Assembly (NCBI RefSeq): GCF_037300705.1
Contig: NZ_CP147776.1
Location: forward strand, 3,782,001-3,846,000
Reading direction: 5' to 3'
DNA length: 64,000 bases
Origin: Massilia sp. W12
GTDB lineage: Bacteria > Pseudomonadota > Gammaproteobacteria > Burkholderiales > Burkholderiaceae_D
Shown: piece by piece, positions 39,664-51,500 of the stretch
How positions within the stretch are numbered: the stretch's first letter is position 1
Layout of the letters: the number at the start of each line of letters is the position of its first letter
Position numbers and translations under genes: made by a program
The notes under the pieces: model-generated
What the model saw: only the letters and a program-made list of their open reading frames with translations
Told to the model about the DNA's origin: nothing
Databases searched by the model: none

Positions 39664-41033
39664 GCTGCTTTGCGCCTGCTGCGCCCTATCCCATAATAAG
39701 TAAATCCTGCCGCGCTGACTTCTTCCGGGTCAAACAGATTGCGCCCGTCAAAAATCACGCGCTGCGCCATACGCCGCGCCATGTCTTCAAAATCCGGGCT
39801 GCGGAACACATTCCACTCGGTGACGATCAGCAAAGCTTGCGCGTCATCCAGCGCCGCCATCGGATCGGCGGCGAATTCGATCTGCTGCAAACCGCCCCAT
39901 TGCGCCAGATCCTGCGCCAGCACGGTGCGCGCCAAGTCCATCGCCACCGGGTCATACACCCGCACCCGCGCGCCGCGCTGCACCAGCTCGCGCAACAAGA
40001 CGCGCGCACTGGCTTCGCGCATGTCATCAGTATCCGGTTTGAAAGCCAGTCCCCACAGGGCAAACTGATGGCCGCGCAAATCGTCGCCGAAATGCTGTGT
40101 CACCTTGGCCGGCAAAATATATTTTTGCTGATGGTTGACCTCTTCCACCGCCTGCAGAATCTGCAATTTACTGCCGAAGTCCTGTGCCGTGCGCGCCAGG
40201 GCTTGCACATCTTTGGGGAAGCAGGAGCCGCCATAACCGCAGCCGGCATGCAAAAAGCTCTCGCCGATGCGGCGATCTTTGCCAATGCCGTGACGCACCG
40301 CTTCAATATCGGCATCCACCAATTCAGCCAAGCGCGCCAATTCGTTCATGAAAGAAATGCGGGTGGCCAGCATGGCGTTGGCGGCATATTTGGTCAACTC
40401 GGCAGAACGGCGATCCATCCAGCACACCAGATCATGCTCACGGTTAAACGGCGCATACAGGTTTTTCATCCACTGGCGCGCCTTGTCTGCGTGCGCGCCG
40501 GCGTCGATCCCGATCACGACCCGATCGGGTTCAGAAAAGTCTTTGATTGCCGCGCCTTCTTTCAAAAATTCCGGGTTCGACACCACGGTGAAGGGGATCT
40601 CCACGCCGCGCCCGGCCAACTCTGCGGCAATCGCCTCGTGCACCCGGTCGCCCGAGCCGACCGGCACGGTGGATTTATTCACGATCACCTTGTATTCCTG
40701 CATGTGGCGGGCGATATTGCGCGCCGCCGCCAGCACGTATTTCAAATCTGCCGAACCGTCTTCATCCGGCGGGGTGCCCACGGCAATGAATTGCAATTGC
40801 CCATGCGCCACCGCTGCTTCGATATCGGTGGTGAATTGCAGCCGGCCAGCGGCGCGATTGCGCTTGACCAGCTCATCCAAACCCGGTTCATGAATCGGAA
40901 TCCCGCCCTGGTTCAACATGTCGATCTTGGCTTGATCCAAATCCAGACACAAGACATGATTGCCGACCTCAGCCAGACAGGCGCCGCTGACCAGGCCGAC
41001 ATATCCGCTTCCTATCATCGTTATCTTCATCAT
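39660..41033 (-). CDS. ugd: UDP-glucose 6-dehydrogenase
   Basis: A 457-residue UDP-glucose/GDP-mannose dehydrogenase. It oxidises UDP-glucose twice to UDP-glucuronate, used in LPS, capsule and Ara4N synthesis. The NAD site is [18 protein letters not shown] at the N-terminus; the catalytic Cys is in [13 protein letters not shown]. Two adjacent ATGs begin the gene. It lies 16 bp after lapB and is coupled to rfaE1. Confidence 0.96.
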   Translation of the reverse strand: MMKITMIGSGYVGLVSGACLAEVGNHVLCLDLDQAKIDMLNQGGIPIHEPGLDELVKRNRAAGRLQFTTDIEAAVAHGQLQFIAVGTPPDEDGSADLKYVLAAARNIARHMQEYKVIVNKSTVPVGSGDRVHEAIAAELAGRGVEIPFTVVSNPEFLKEGAAIKDFSEPDRVVIGIDAGAHADKARQWMKNLYAPFNREHDLVCWMDRRSAELTKYAANAMLATRISFMNELARLAELVDADIEAVRHGIGKDRRIGESFLHAGCGYGGSCFPKDVQALARTAQDFGSKLQILQAVEEVNHQQKYILPAKVTQHFGDDLRGHQFALWGLAFKPDTDDMREASARVLLRELVQRGARVRVYDPVAMDLARTVLAQDLAQWGGLQQIEFAADPMAALDDAQALLIVTEWNVFRSPDFEDMARRMAQRVIFDGRNLFDPEEVSAAGFTYYGIGRSRRKAA

Positions 41034-41049
41034 TTCGGGGGCGTCGCTT

Positions 41050-42225
41050 TCAATTCATGACATTCAATTCTTCTGTGCGGCGTGGCGGGTAACTGTCCCA
41101 TTCGCTGCATCCCGGACACTGCCAGTAAAATTGGCGCGCCTTGAATCCGCAGTGCGCGCATTGATAGCGCGCCAGCTTTTGCGTATAGCCGTGCAGCAAA
41201 CCCTTGACCATCGCCAATTCCTGCACATGTTCGGGGTTGGCGTCGATCAGACGCGCTTCCAGCAATTTATCCAGCCCTAACAGGGTCGGCGTGCGGCGCA
41301 ATTCCTCCAATAACAATTGGCGCGCCGCTTCCACCCCGTCCAACTCCAGCACCGCTTTGAACACTTCTTCCAGCAAATCAATTGAGGAGGCTTCGGCCAG
41401 ACAGGCTTTGAGCAGATTGACGCCTTCTTGCGGACGCCCCACCTGCCGGTAGCCATCCATCAAACGCTGCGCCACCAGGGCCACATGCGGCACGCTTTGC
41501 TGCTCCACCCGGCGCCAGGTCAGCAAAGCGGCTTCCACATCGCCCTTGGCCAACAGTGCGTCGCCGCTCAAAATCGTGGCGCGCACATTATTCCGATCCA
41601 CTGCCAATGCCTGCTCCAGCAGCGGCAGCGCGGCGTCCGGATGGGTGTGCACCAGCGCATCCTGCGCCAGCTCACAATAAAATTGCGCAATCTCGCGCTG
41701 CCGCCCGCCGGCCCCGGATTCCTGCAGCGCGCGCGCCGCCTCAATCGCGCGCGGCCATTCTTTTTCGCGCTGAAAAATTTCCAGCAAGGCGCGCCGCGCC
41801 TGCACTTCGTACTGGCTGTCGAGCAGGCTCTTATAGGTTTCTTCGGCCCGGTCTAATAAGCCGGCCTTGAGATAATCCTGTCCCAACTCATAACGCGCTT
41901 GCAGATTTTGCTCAATCGGCAAATCGGCGCGGGACAATAAATTCTGGTGCACCCGGATCGCGCGCTCTGTCTCGCCGCGCCGGCGGAACAGATTGCCGAG
42001 GGCGAAATACATTTCCGTGGTTTCAGGATCAAGTTTGACGATTTCGATAAAAGCGTCCACCGCCTTATCCGGCTCGTCATTGAGCAGAAAATTCAAGCCC
42101 TTGAAATAGCCGCGCGGCAAGCTGCGCGATTCGGACAGCAGCTCGCGAATATCCACCCGCGCAGCAATCCAGCCCAGGCTGAAAAACAGCGGGATGCCCA
42201 GCAACCACCACAGTTCAAATTCCAT
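41050..42225 (-). CDS. lapB: lipopolysaccharide assembly protein LapB
   Basis: A 391-residue inner-membrane protein (also YciM) that tunes LPS synthesis by promoting FtsH-dependent turnover of LpxC in enterics. The start [20 protein letters not shown] at 42225 is a membrane anchor; longer readings run into lapA. TPR repeats fill the middle (e.g. [20 protein letters not shown]). The C-terminus is a rubredoxin-like zinc ribbon, [11 protein letters not shown] and [12 protein letters not shown]. It overlaps lapA by 11 bp. Confidence 0.95.
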   Translation of the reverse strand: MEFELWWLLGIPLFFSLGWIAARVDIRELLSESRSLPRGYFKGLNFLLNDEPDKAVDAFIEIVKLDPETTEMYFALGNLFRRRGETERAIRVHQNLLSRADLPIEQNLQARYELGQDYLKAGLLDRAEETYKSLLDSQYEVQARRALLEIFQREKEWPRAIEAARALQESGAGGRQREIAQFYCELAQDALVHTHPDAALPLLEQALAVDRNNVRATILSGDALLAKGDVEAALLTWRRVEQQSVPHVALVAQRLMDGYRQVGRPQEGVNLLKACLAEASSIDLLEEVFKAVLELDGVEAARQLLLEELRRTPTLLGLDKLLEARLIDANPEHVQELAMVKGLLHGYTQKLARYQCAHCGFKARQFYWQCPGCSEWDSYPPRRTEELNVMN

Positions 42226-42556
42226 CTGGCGTTCCGGACAGGTTGACACGGCTGACCGCATCCGGCTGCGGCGGCTGATGACGCGACTGCGTTTCGATGC
42301 GGTGTTCGTGTTGTAAATGTTGCAGATTCTTTTTGTGACGCGCCATTTCGCGACGATGACGGAAGACTGTCGGCGTCATCGCCAATACCCCCAGCACCGC
42401 GCCGCACAGGAAGGCGGTCAGCAGCATCAGCACCAGCGGGCTGCGGATCTCATAGCCTAAAAACAGCACCAGCGTGGTTTCATGCGTATTGCGCAAAGCG
42501 AACAGGAAAAACACAGCGAACAACAGCGCGGCCAGCAGCCTCGATATGATTTTCAT
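42215..42556 (-). CDS. lapA: LapA-domain membrane protein (DUF1049)
   Basis: A 113-residue protein with two membrane helices (LLAALLFAVFFLFALRN and LVLMLLTAFLCGAVLGVLAM), then a basic coiled-coil tail. This is the DUF1049/LapA pattern, always next to lapB. An RBS AGGAGG precedes ATG. A terminator separates it from ihfB upstream, so lapA-lapB may have its own promoter or depend on read-through. Confidence 0.93.
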   Translation of the reverse strand: MKIISRLLAALLFAVFFLFALRNTHETTLVLFLGYEIRSPLVLMLLTAFLCGAVLGVLAMTPTVFRHRREMARHKKNLQHLQHEHRIETQSRHQPPQPDAVSRVNLSGTPDGI

Positions 42557-42570
42557 GATGTCCTCCTGTC

Positions 42571-42598
42571 AAAAAAAACGGCATCCGCAGATGCCGTT
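42571..42598 (-). terminator. rho-independent terminator after ihfB
   Basis: Perfect 9-bp stem AACGGCATC/GATGCCGTT with CGCA loop and a T-run on the minus strand. It lies between ihfB and lapA. Confidence 0.88.
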
Positions 42599-42638
42599 GG
42601 CGCGCATGGATAGACCATGCGCACATCATTGTATGCCC

Positions 42639-42947
42639 TCAGGCTGCGCTGTGTTGCTGGTGTTGCGGCATCGCATCGACGCGCTCGCGCAATTCCTTGC
42701 CCGGTTTGAAGTGTGGCACACGCTTTTCCGGCACCATCACCTTATCCCCCGATTTCGGATTACGCCCGATGCGCGGCGGACGGCTGCTCAATGCAAAACT
42801 GCCAAAACCACGGATCTCAATGCGCTGACCGTCGGCCAGGGCCTGGGTCATCGCATCGAGAATGGTCTTGACGGCATAGTCTGCATCTTTCGCCACCAGT
42901 TGCGGATAGCGTTCCGCCAACCGCTGGATCAGCTCAGACTTGGTCAT
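42639..42947 (-). CDS. ihfB: integration host factor beta subunit
   Basis: A 102-residue HU/IHF-family DNA-bending protein. The start [17 protein letters not shown] and the beta-arm region [20 protein letters not shown] identify the IHF beta subunit. It pairs with IhfA to bend DNA. It follows rpsA at 10 bp, the classical rpsA-ihfB arrangement. Confidence 0.97.
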   Translation of the reverse strand: MTKSELIQRLAERYPQLVAKDADYAVKTILDAMTQALADGQRIEIRGFGSFALSSRPPRIGRNPKSGDKVMVPEKRVPHFKPGKELRERVDAMPQHQQHSAA

Positions 42948-42957
42948 CGCAGATCAA

Positions 42958-44664
42958 TCAGTTCTTGTTATCGAACTTTGCCTTCAGCAAGGCGCCCAGG
43001 CTGGTGGTGCCGGAGGCGGCGCTGCTGTCAGCGTTCAGCTTCTGCATTGCTTCCTGGGTGTCAGCATTGTCTTTTGCCTTGATCGACAATTGGATGCTGC
43101 GGCCCTTGCGGTCGATGTTGATGATCATCGCTTCGACCTTGTCGCCAGCCTTCAGGTGGCTGCCGGCGTCTTCCACGCGGTCACGCGAGATTTCAGAAGC
43201 GCGCAGATAGCCTTCCACGTCGTCGTTCAACTGGATCACAGCGCCCTTGGCTTCCACCGATTTCACCGTGCCGGTCACCAGCGAGCCCTTGTCGTTCATC
43301 GCGGTGTAGTTGTTGAACGGGTCGCCTTCCAGCTGCTTCACGCCGAGGGACACGCGCTCACGCTCAACGTCGATCGCCAGCACCACGGCTTCCAGCTCAT
43401 CGCCCTTCTTGTAACGGCGCACAGCTTCTTCGCCGCTTTCAGTCCAGGACAGGTCGGACAGATGCACCAGACCGTCGATATTGCCTTCCAGGCCGATGAA
43501 CACGCCAAAGTCGGTGATCGACTTGATCGCGCCCTTGACACGGTCGCCCTTCTTGTGGGTCATGCCGAAGTCATCCCACGGATTGGCCTTGCACTGTTTC
43601 ATGCCCAGGCTGATACGGCGGCGTTCTTCGTCGATTTCCAGAACCATGACTTCCACTTCGTCGCCCAGCTGGACAACTTTGTTCGGGGCCACGTTCTTGT
43701 TGGTCCAATCCATTTCGGAAACGTGCACCAGACCTTCGATGCCCTGTTCCACTTCCACGAATGCGCCGTAGTCGGTCAGGTTGGTCACCTTGCCGAACAG
43801 ACGGGTGCCTTGCGGGTAGCGGCGGGACAAACCGGTCCACGGATCGTCGCCCAATTGCTTCACGCCCAGGGACACGCGGTTCTTCTCTTGATCGTACTTC
43901 AGAACCTTGGCGGTGATTTCCTGGCCAACCGTCAGCACTTCGGACGGATGACGCACGCGACGCCATGCCAGGTCGGTGATGTGCAGCAGGCCGTCGATGC
44001 CGCCCAGATCCACGAATGCGCCGTAGTCGGTGATGTTCTTCACAACGCCGGTCACCACAGTGCCTTCTTTCAGGGTTTCCATCAGCTTCTGGCGCTCTTC
44101 GCCCATCGAAGCTTCGATCACAGCGCGGCGCGACAGCACCACGTTGTTGCGCTTGCGATCGAGCTTGATGACCTTGAATTCCATGGTCTTGCCTTCATAC
44201 GGCGTGGTGTCCTTGACCGGGCGGGTATCGACCAGCGAACCCGGCAGGAAGGCGCGGATGCCGTTGGTGAGCACGGTCAGACCGCCCTTCACCTTGCCAT
44301 TCACGGTGCCGACCACGATCTCGCCGGAATCCATGGCTTTTTCCAACGCCAGCCAGGAAGCCAGACGCTTGGCCTTGTCGCGCGACAGGATGGTGTCGCC
44401 GAAGCCGTTTTCCAGCGATTCAATCGCTACGGATACAAAGTCGCCTACTTTGACTTCGAGTTCGCCCTGGTCGTTTTTGAATTCTTCCACCGGGATAAAG
44501 GCTTCAGATTTCAGACCGGCGTTGACGATCACAAAATTATGATCCAGACGCACCACTTCAGCGGAGATCACTTCACCCGAACGCATGTCTTGACGCGACA
44601 GCGATTCTTCAAACAGAGCGGCAAAGCTTTCCATGCCAAAGGATTCAGAGGAGGTAGTAGTCAT
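42958..44664 (-). CDS. rpsA: 30S ribosomal protein S1
   Basis: A 568-residue S1 with six S1/OB repeats, seen as the recurring [18 protein letters not shown] / [19 protein letters not shown] / [18 protein letters not shown]-type units. S1 binds mRNA leaders on the 30S subunit. It is ~112 bp downstream of cmk, as in most proteobacteria. Confidence 0.98.
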   Translation of the reverse strand: MTTTSSESFGMESFAALFEESLSRQDMRSGEVISAEVVRLDHNFVIVNAGLKSEAFIPVEEFKNDQGELEVKVGDFVSVAIESLENGFGDTILSRDKAKRLASWLALEKAMDSGEIVVGTVNGKVKGGLTVLTNGIRAFLPGSLVDTRPVKDTTPYEGKTMEFKVIKLDRKRNNVVLSRRAVIEASMGEERQKLMETLKEGTVVTGVVKNITDYGAFVDLGGIDGLLHITDLAWRRVRHPSEVLTVGQEITAKVLKYDQEKNRVSLGVKQLGDDPWTGLSRRYPQGTRLFGKVTNLTDYGAFVEVEQGIEGLVHVSEMDWTNKNVAPNKVVQLGDEVEVMVLEIDEERRRISLGMKQCKANPWDDFGMTHKKGDRVKGAIKSITDFGVFIGLEGNIDGLVHLSDLSWTESGEEAVRRYKKGDELEAVVLAIDVERERVSLGVKQLEGDPFNNYTAMNDKGSLVTGTVKSVEAKGAVIQLNDDVEGYLRASEISRDRVEDAGSHLKAGDKVEAMIINIDRKGRSIQLSIKAKDNADTQEAMQKLNADSSAASGTTSLGALLKAKFDNKN

Positions 44665-44776
44665 GCAAATTTTTCAGGTTAACCGGCAGACAGTCCACAC
44701 GCCATCTGAACCGGGTTAAGTTGACAACATGCCGGCGCACACATTGCGTGTGAGGCCGGCGCCAAAACGGGGAAGC

Positions 44777-45433
44777 TCAGCGGCAGGCGGCCCACCAGCG
44801 CATCACCTGTTGCACGGCATCCTCGACACTCATGTCGGAAGTGTCGAGAAGATGGGCGTCGGCGGCGGGCTTTAACGGCGCAATGCTGCGCTGGGTGTCG
44901 CGTTCGTCGCGGGCGGCCAAATCTTTCCGAAGATCGTCGATATTAGCAGGAATTCCCTTTTCTATCAATTGCTTGTAACGACGCTGCGAACGCGCCTCAA
45001 CACTGGCGGTAAGAAACACTTTGAGATTGGCGTGCGGAAAAATCACCGTGCCCATATCGCGCCCGTCGGCCACCAGGCCGGGCGTGCGGCGGAATGACAG
45101 TTGCAGCGCAAACAGGGCTTGGCGCACGGTCGGCAGCGCGGCGATTTTGGAAGCCATTACCCCGACTTCCTCGGCGCGGATGGCCAGGCTCACATTTTCA
45201 TGCGCTAAAAACACCTCGCTGCCTTTGAAGCTGCACACCAGGTGTTCCGCCTGTTTGGCGATAGCGTGCTCATCCGAGAGCGCAATCTCGCGCCGCAACA
45301 CCGCCAGCGCGGTGAGGCGGTACAGCGCGCCGGAATCGAGATAATGAAAACCGAGCAAATCGGCCACTTTGTGCGCCACCGTGCCCTTGCCGGACGCGGT
45401 CGGGCCGTCGATCGTGATTACGGGAAAGCTCAT
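44777..45433 (-). CDS. cmk: cytidylate kinase
   Basis: A 218-residue CMP/dCMP kinase. The P-loop is [34 protein letters not shown] and [16 protein letters not shown] are family signatures. Part of the cmk-rpsA-ihfB cluster. The ~130 bp before it holds a GC-rich inverted repeat without a T-run. Confidence 0.97.
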   Translation of the reverse strand: MSFPVITIDGPTASGKGTVAHKVADLLGFHYLDSGALYRLTALAVLRREIALSDEHAIAKQAEHLVCSFKGSEVFLAHENVSLAIRAEEVGVMASKIAALPTVRQALFALQLSFRRTPGLVADGRDMGTVIFPHANLKVFLTASVEARSQRRYKQLIEKGIPANIDDLRKDLAARDERDTQRSIAPLKPAADAHLLDTSDMSVEDAVQQVMRWWAACR

Positions 45434-45563
45434 GAAAATCCGCCTGTGGGTGCTTGCAAACCTGGAATGTTATCACGGCGCGGCTGGGCGCCGATTTTGA
45501 TACACCCATTCGCAAGCGGGATGGCGGCGCCGGGCTGTGCGCCGCCGCCCGCTGCAAACCGCC

Positions 45564-46808
45564 TCAGGGCAAGCTGCGCAAGATATCCAGATGCGCTTTG
45601 TAATACGCCAGCGCATCAAAGGCCGGGTTGGGAATCCAGCCAACGATGTCCAGATGATCCACCCCGCTCTTGACGCCGCGCCAATTCCACTGCCCGGCTT
45701 TGGGCGCGCCGCCGGCGCTGATGTCATTCACCAGCGCGCCGGTGGCGACAAAGCTTGTGCCGGAGAGTTTGATGGTGGGCGCTTTCTGGCTGCGCAAGGG
45801 GACTAAGCAGTCTGATTCCCACCAGCTGCTGTCAATCACCGGAAAACCGGATTGGTTGCGCGTGCTGTTGCCCATATAGCCGGGGCCGCAAAACTGCGAC
45901 AGCATATGATTGTTATCGCCGCGCGGATAATGAAAACCGCTGCCGGCGTTGCGCAAGGTGGCGCTGGCGCCGAGCGAGAAATAATATACCGAGGGCAGCG
46001 TGCTGACCCAGGCGTTCATATCCGCCGCTCCCTTGGGGGACAAGTCATATTGAGCGCGATCAAAGCCGCTGTGATACCACCAGGATGCGCGCAACACGCG
46101 GTCAAAATAGGCGCCGAAGCTCTCGCCTGTGGCGCGCGGCGTGATGCCCCATTGATCCAGACGGAAGTCATACACCATATCGCCCAGATCATTGCGTCCC
46201 CCTGCTTCGCGCGCCAGGCGCGAGACGAACGCTTGCACATACGGCACATTGTCTTTGATCACGTCCGGCAAGGTCGTGCCGTCATGCGGGGCGGCGACGC
46301 TGCTGACGCTTTTCACCCAGGCCGCGCTGACGGCGGTGCTGCCAAACAGGCCGCTGTTTTTCGGCGCGCCATTTGTCGCCAGCAATTGCGCCAGCATGCG
46401 CGCGCTTTGTCCGCCCATGCCATGGCCGACCAGGTGCACCGGATTGCTTGCGCTCCAGGCCGGATACACGCCGGCATAGCAACGCCCGTTGCGCGCATGG
46501 CCGGCGGCGCTGCTGTGGCTGGCGCCATAATCGACGCAGCCGCCCTTGATTTGATAGTACAACTCCACTGCTCTGTCCCAGTTTGAGGTGAAACCGCCCA
46601 CCGTCAACATATACACCGGCTGCGCGCCGCTGTAGGCATTGCGCAATTGCGCCTGCAAATCATTTTTGCCGCCCCAATATTTAAAGCCCAATGCTTCGCT
46701 GCGGTCGAAGCCGGCCAGGCCATTGACAAAAATCACCGGATTATTGTTGGCCGCCTGGGCGGACTGGATGGCGCCGGCCAAGGCCAGCATGGCAATCAGT
46801 TTTTTCAT
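45564..46808 (-). CDS. lipase-like exported protein lacking the nucleophile serine
   Basis: A 414-residue exported alpha/beta-hydrolase. The signal peptide ends at AQAA (residues 1-20). It resembles family I.5-type lipases (KYWGG, IKGGCVDYGASHS, TSNWDRAVELYY). The nucleophile elbow reads VHLVGHGMGGQSARM, with G130 in place of Ser (GGC codon; Ser AGC is one base away). The catalytic Asp region (ESDCLVP) and His (VDHLDIVGW) remain. It is 21 bp downstream of a paralogue that keeps the Ser. It therefore looks catalytically dead; it could bind lipid or fold or regulate its partner. A sequencing error is possible but less likely. Confidence 0.85.
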   Translation of the reverse strand: MKKLIAMLALAGAIQSAQAANNNPVIFVNGLAGFDRSEALGFKYWGGKNDLQAQLRNAYSGAQPVYMLTVGGFTSNWDRAVELYYQIKGGCVDYGASHSSAAGHARNGRCYAGVYPAWSASNPVHLVGHGMGGQSARMLAQLLATNGAPKNSGLFGSTAVSAAWVKSVSSVAAPHDGTTLPDVIKDNVPYVQAFVSRLAREAGGRNDLGDMVYDFRLDQWGITPRATGESFGAYFDRVLRASWWYHSGFDRAQYDLSPKGAADMNAWVSTLPSVYYFSLGASATLRNAGSGFHYPRGDNNHMLSQFCGPGYMGNSTRNQSGFPVIDSSWWESDCLVPLRSQKAPTIKLSGTSFVATGALVNDISAGGAPKAGQWNWRGVKSGVDHLDIVGWIPNPAFDALAYYKAHLDILRSLP

Positions 46809-46829
46809 GATGCATCCTTTATGCCGCGC

Positions 46830-48191
46830 TCAAGGCAGGCTGCGTAATTGATTGATGTGGGATTTATACCAGTTGATCTTGTCGGTTTTAGACCAACCCA
46901 GGGTCCAGCCGGTAATGTCCAGATGGTCAAAACCATCCTGCAGACCTTTCCAGTTCCACGCGCCTTTTTGCGGTGCGCCGCCCGCGCTGATGTCGATCAC
47001 CCTTGGCGCGCGCGCCGCCGGCGCTGTGCCCAGCGGGGCGCTGCGGGCGATTTTCAGGGTCGGCGCTTTTTGTGCGCGGGTCGGCACCACGCAATCGGTG
47101 TCACGCCAGGAGGCGTCAATCACCGGCGCCGTGCTTTGGCTGTAATTGCCCATGAAGCCGGGGCCGCAGAACAGGCCGATCAAGGGATTTGCATCCCAGC
47201 GCGGATAGGCCCAGCCGGAAATCCAGCCATTCGTGTTGGAGCGGGTGCTGTAGGAAAAATAGTAAATATCCGGCTGATCCTGCACCCAGTCATTCATGCG
47301 CATCGCCCCATCCGGCGAGAGATCAAAGGTGCTGATGTCGCGCACATTGCGGTCGGTGAAGATTTTTTTCGGATTATTGTTCAAGACGCGATACATATAA
47401 TCAGAAAATTTTTCGCCGCTGCCGCGTGTCGGCACATCCCATTGATCGAGTTTGAAGTCATACACAAAATCGGTCAGCAGCGGATTGGCCCCGACAAAGG
47501 TGGCGATGCCAGCCGCCAGGGTCTGGATCATGGGCACATAATCGGTGATGCTGTACACCAGAGTGGTGCCGTCATTCGGGGTGGCGATGGTGGTGATGCT
47601 TTTGATCCAGCGCGCATTCACGGCGTGTCCGGCAAACAGATTCACATCGCCTTCCGGATTGGCGCCGCCATTGGCCAGCAATTGCGCTAACAAGCGTGCC
47701 GTCTGTCCGCCCTGGCTGTGGGCCACGATGTGCACCGGGTGCGCTTCGTCCCAGGCCGGATAGACTGCGCGGTTTTTGCTGTCTGCGGCGCTGGCCGAGG
47801 GACACTGGCGCGCATCGGCGGTATTGCGGGCCACAGATGAGTTTTTGAAATAGCGCTCATGGCCATGGCTGGCGGCGTGATTCGGGCCATAGTCGATGCA
47901 ACCGCCTTTGATTTTCCAGAACAACTCAATCGCCCGATCATAGTTGGAGCTGAGCGGCCCGACGCATACCGAATAACTCGCCATATCGGGATAAGCCGCG
48001 CGCAATTGCGCCGGAATATCGTCCAGGCCGCCCCAATAGCGGTAGCCGAGCGCTTCATCTTCGCAAAAGCCCATGAAGCCATGGACAAAAATCACCGTCG
48101 CCGGAGCCGCCGCCGCCTGCCCCGGCGCGGCGCACAAGGCGAGGCAGGCGAGCAGCATGTACAGATATTTCTTGAGTGTCTCCAAAAGCAT
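46830..48191 (-). CDS. exported triacylglycerol lipase-like protein
   Basis: A 453-residue exported lipase-like hydrolase. A signal peptide covers ~residues 1-29 (YMLLACLALCAAPGQAAAA). The nucleophile S159 is in VHIVAHSQGGQTARL. Asp is in RDTDCVVPTRAQKAP and His in FDHLDITGW. The conserved IKGGCIDYGPNHAASHGHE and YWGGLDD match family I.5-type lipases. It precedes, and is ~40 percent similar by eye in blocks to, the gene at 45564. Both end in almost the same C-terminus (INQLRSLP / LDILRSLP), so they arose by tandem duplication. Confidence 0.88.
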   Translation of the reverse strand: MLLETLKKYLYMLLACLALCAAPGQAAAAPATVIFVHGFMGFCEDEALGYRYWGGLDDIPAQLRAAYPDMASYSVCVGPLSSNYDRAIELFWKIKGGCIDYGPNHAASHGHERYFKNSSVARNTADARQCPSASAADSKNRAVYPAWDEAHPVHIVAHSQGGQTARLLAQLLANGGANPEGDVNLFAGHAVNARWIKSITTIATPNDGTTLVYSITDYVPMIQTLAAGIATFVGANPLLTDFVYDFKLDQWDVPTRGSGEKFSDYMYRVLNNNPKKIFTDRNVRDISTFDLSPDGAMRMNDWVQDQPDIYYFSYSTRSNTNGWISGWAYPRWDANPLIGLFCGPGFMGNYSQSTAPVIDASWRDTDCVVPTRAQKAPTLKIARSAPLGTAPAARAPRVIDISAGGAPQKGAWNWKGLQDGFDHLDITGWTLGWSKTDKINWYKSHINQLRSLP

Positions 48192-48548
48192 TGCACGTCC
48201 CTCCGAATAGTTTGCTGTTGTTGTGTGGGCATTGCTGATTCATCAAACAAATAAAGCGAGCGCTCGATTTGAATGGTGCAGCTTATAGCAGGGAGGCGGG
48301 AGCGGCAAATGAAAGTGATTCAAAAAACAACGTTTTTAATATGATTAATATTGAAAATTGAATTGCAAATTTTGCAAAGGTGATTGGTGAGCGATTCAAA
48401 CGCCAGTGCTTGCCGTTCAGCCTGGCTGCGGCGCAGCGGCCAGCGCAGATGCAAAATCGCCGCCGTCAGGCCGGCAAAAAAAGCGCAGGCCAAAGCAGCA
48501 AGGCGGGCCAGTGCGCCGCGCTGCTTGGCAAAAGCGCGCGGCAAGCGC
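48192..48548. other. AT-rich intergenic region upstream of the lipase pair
   Basis: No gene is supported. A TTG-started 74-codon frame (48320-48544, minus) has a hydrophobic segment but no RBS. The AT-rich core at 48305-48375 probably holds the lipase promoter. Confidence 0.45.
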
Positions 48549-51500
48549 CTAGCCGGCAGCCTGCCGGCTTAAGTCTTGCAGCGGCAGACACAGCGTAAAA
48601 CAGCTGCCGCCGCCAGGGCTGCTGTCACAGGCGATGCTGGCGCCATGCCGCTGCATAATGCGCTGCGCCAGATACAGGCCCAGGCCGCTGCCCTCGCCAT
48701 TGCTGCGGGTGGTGAAAAACGGCTCGAAAATATGCGCTTGCACCTCGGCGCTCATGCCGCAACCGTTATCTTGCAGGCTGATCAGGCAATCGCCATCTTG
48801 CTGGCGCACGCGCAAATGCAGCAGGCCATGTCCGTTCATAGCCTGCGCCGCATTCAGCAGCAAATGCGCCCAAACCTGTTGCAAAGCCTGTTTTTGCGCG
48901 CGGATCTTGGGGCGCAAGCTGTATTCGCGCCGCACCTCGATGTCCGCGCCCCAGCGTTTGCCGAATTGCCAGACGGCCTCTTCCAGGCTGGCGCACAAAT
49001 CAACTTCGACAAACGCTTCGCGCTCGCCCTCGCCGGCATAGCTGCGCAGGGATGACACCATCTTGCTCATATGCTGCACCGCATGGCCAATGTTTTGCGC
49101 ATTGCTCAGCAGGGTGTGCATATTGCTGGCCAATTGCAGCAGGAAATGCGCGCGCGGATGTTGCAGCAGGGACAGATGTTCGCCCCAATGCTGCTCCACC
49201 TGCAAGCGCACCAATTGATCCGCCATATAGTGGCAATCGGCATAGCCGGCCTGCTGCAACTCATGTTGCAACTTGCGGCGCAAGGCGCGCTCAATGCGCG
49301 CGCTGCGCGGCGCGCCGGCTTGCAACGCTTGCCGCACTAAACGCCAGAACGCTTCATTATGGGCGGCATCGAGCGCAGCGAAGAGTTGCGGCGCATCCGC
49401 CAGCACGCTCATCATGCCGCTTTCGATATTCCCGCAACTGGCTTGAATCGCGCCCAGCGGCGTATTGATTTCATGCGCCACATTCGCCACCAGCTGCCCC
49501 AGCGCAGCCATTTTCTGCTGCTGCGCCAATTGCTGTTCGGCGTTTTGACGCGCTTCCAGCGCATGCGCGTTTTCCAGCGCAATCGCGCCATACGCGCACA
49601 GGGTGCGGAAAATCAGGCGTTCACGTTCGCCAAACGCCTGCGCATCGGTGGATTGCACCGACATCACCCCCAGCACCCTTTGCTCCACCAGCAAGGGCAC
49701 AAACAGGGCGCTGCGGATAGGCTGGCTGCCGGGCAGCAAATCGGGCAGCACTGCGCCGCTATCTTCAATCACCAGCAATTCCTGCTGCTCGCGTGCGACC
49801 CGCGCTACGCGTGAATTCGCATCATTCAGGGGCAGGCTTTGCATTTCAAATGGCTGATCATTTTCCAGCGTCAACACCGGCTGCAAGATGGCCCGTTCAG
49901 GCTCATAGCGGTAGAGTAAAAACGTGCAGATATTGAACATGCTGCGCACATGTTGATACAGCGCGGCAAATACGCTGCGATCTTCCAGGCGGGCGGTGAT
50001 GTCGCGCCCGATCTCGCCCAGCTGGCGCAGGGTTTCAACCGACAATGCCAACTCGTGATTCGCCTGGCTCAAAGCGCCATTCGCCTTATGCAATTCCTGA
50101 TTTGAACTTTGCAATTCCGCCGTGCGCAAGGCGACCTGTTCTTGCAATTGGCGCTGGCGCTGGCGCAGCAAGGCGGTGCGCATATGCACCACCGCACTCA
50201 AGCCCAGGCCCAGGCCCAGCAAGCCCGTCAGATAAAACCACCAGCTTTGATACCAGGCCGGCAATACGCGCACGCTCAGGCTTTGCGCGCCTTCCTGCCA
50301 GTCTTGCTCATCATCCTGGTCCGCATTTTTACTGCGCAAGCGCAGGGTATACAGGCCGGGCGGCAAATTGGTGTAGCTGGCGATGCGCTGTATGCCATCG
50401 GCCCCCTGCCATTCGCGATCATAGCCTTCCAGGCGCCAGCCATAGCGGCGCTGCTGCGGCGCGACATAGTCAAGCGCGGCAAATTCCACGCTCAGATTGT
50501 TTTCGCCGGGGCGCAACTCCAGCTCGCCGCGCGTGTGCGCCAGGCTGCCGGCGGAAAATTCGCGTTTGCCCAGGCGCGCCTGCAGCAACACCAGCGGGGC
50601 CTGATATTGCCGGTTTTTCGGCGCCAGATCAGGCCGCACCACGGTAGCCCCGCCCATCCCGCCGAAGATTAAATCGCCTTCCGCAGTGACGACGCCGGAA
50701 TCCGCCCAGTAAGCCGAGATATACACCCCGTCATGCCGCTGCCAATTGCGCGCGCTCAAGCGGATCGGGTCGATTTCCACCAAACCATTCATATTCGCGG
50801 CCCAGATATGGCCATGTTTGTCTTGCAATAATTTGGCGGTCATCAGCTGGCGCAAACCAAGCTGCCGGCTCAAGCGTTGAATTTCCCGGCTGCGCCCCGG
50901 TTGCGGCATGAGTTGAATGCCGCCGCCCAGGGTGGAAATCCATAATCTGCCGCGCGCATCAAATAACAGGCTGGTCACTGTGCCGCCGGCAAGCGCTTGC
51001 GGATCGCCGATTTCCGGCAGGAAGGCGCTGGTTTTGCCGCTGGCGTGGTGATAGCTGTGCAAACCGCTGCCATGCGTGCCCAGCCACATCACGCCATCGG
51101 CTGCGCGCGTCATCGATAAAATCGTCATATTGCCGAGCGCTTTGATGTGCTGACTGTCGCCGCTGTGCGGATTGAAGCGATACAAACCGGTTTCTGTCCC
51201 GAGCCACAGAAACTGTCCCTCTTGCAAAATGCGATTGACGCGGATTTGCCGCCCTTTGACATAATTCACCTGCTGCGCCCGGTGTTTTTTCATGTCATAG
51301 CGGAATAAGCCGGTATTCGAGCCGAGCCAGACTGTGCCGTCGCTTTGCGGCAAAATCGCCAGCATAAAACCAAGCGACACCGCCTGGCCGCGTTCATCCA
51401 GCGCATGCGGCAGCCACTGCATACTGCCTTTGCGCCAATCCAGAATATTCATGCCGCGCCCTTGCAAGCCGAACAGCAACTCGCCGCCGGGGCCAAGGCC

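Noticed and set aside
39837-41060. 407-codon ORF opposite ugd
   Set aside because: Antisense to a clear UDP-glucose dehydrogenase; no domain or RBS.
42940-44682. 580-codon plus-strand ORF covering rpsA
   Set aside because: It is the antisense frame of rpsA. Its existence follows from the G/C third-base bias; no RBS or domain.
48320-48544. 74-codon ORF with a hydrophobic segment after the sensor kinase
   Set aside because: TTG start without RBS; cannot be separated from chance in this region.
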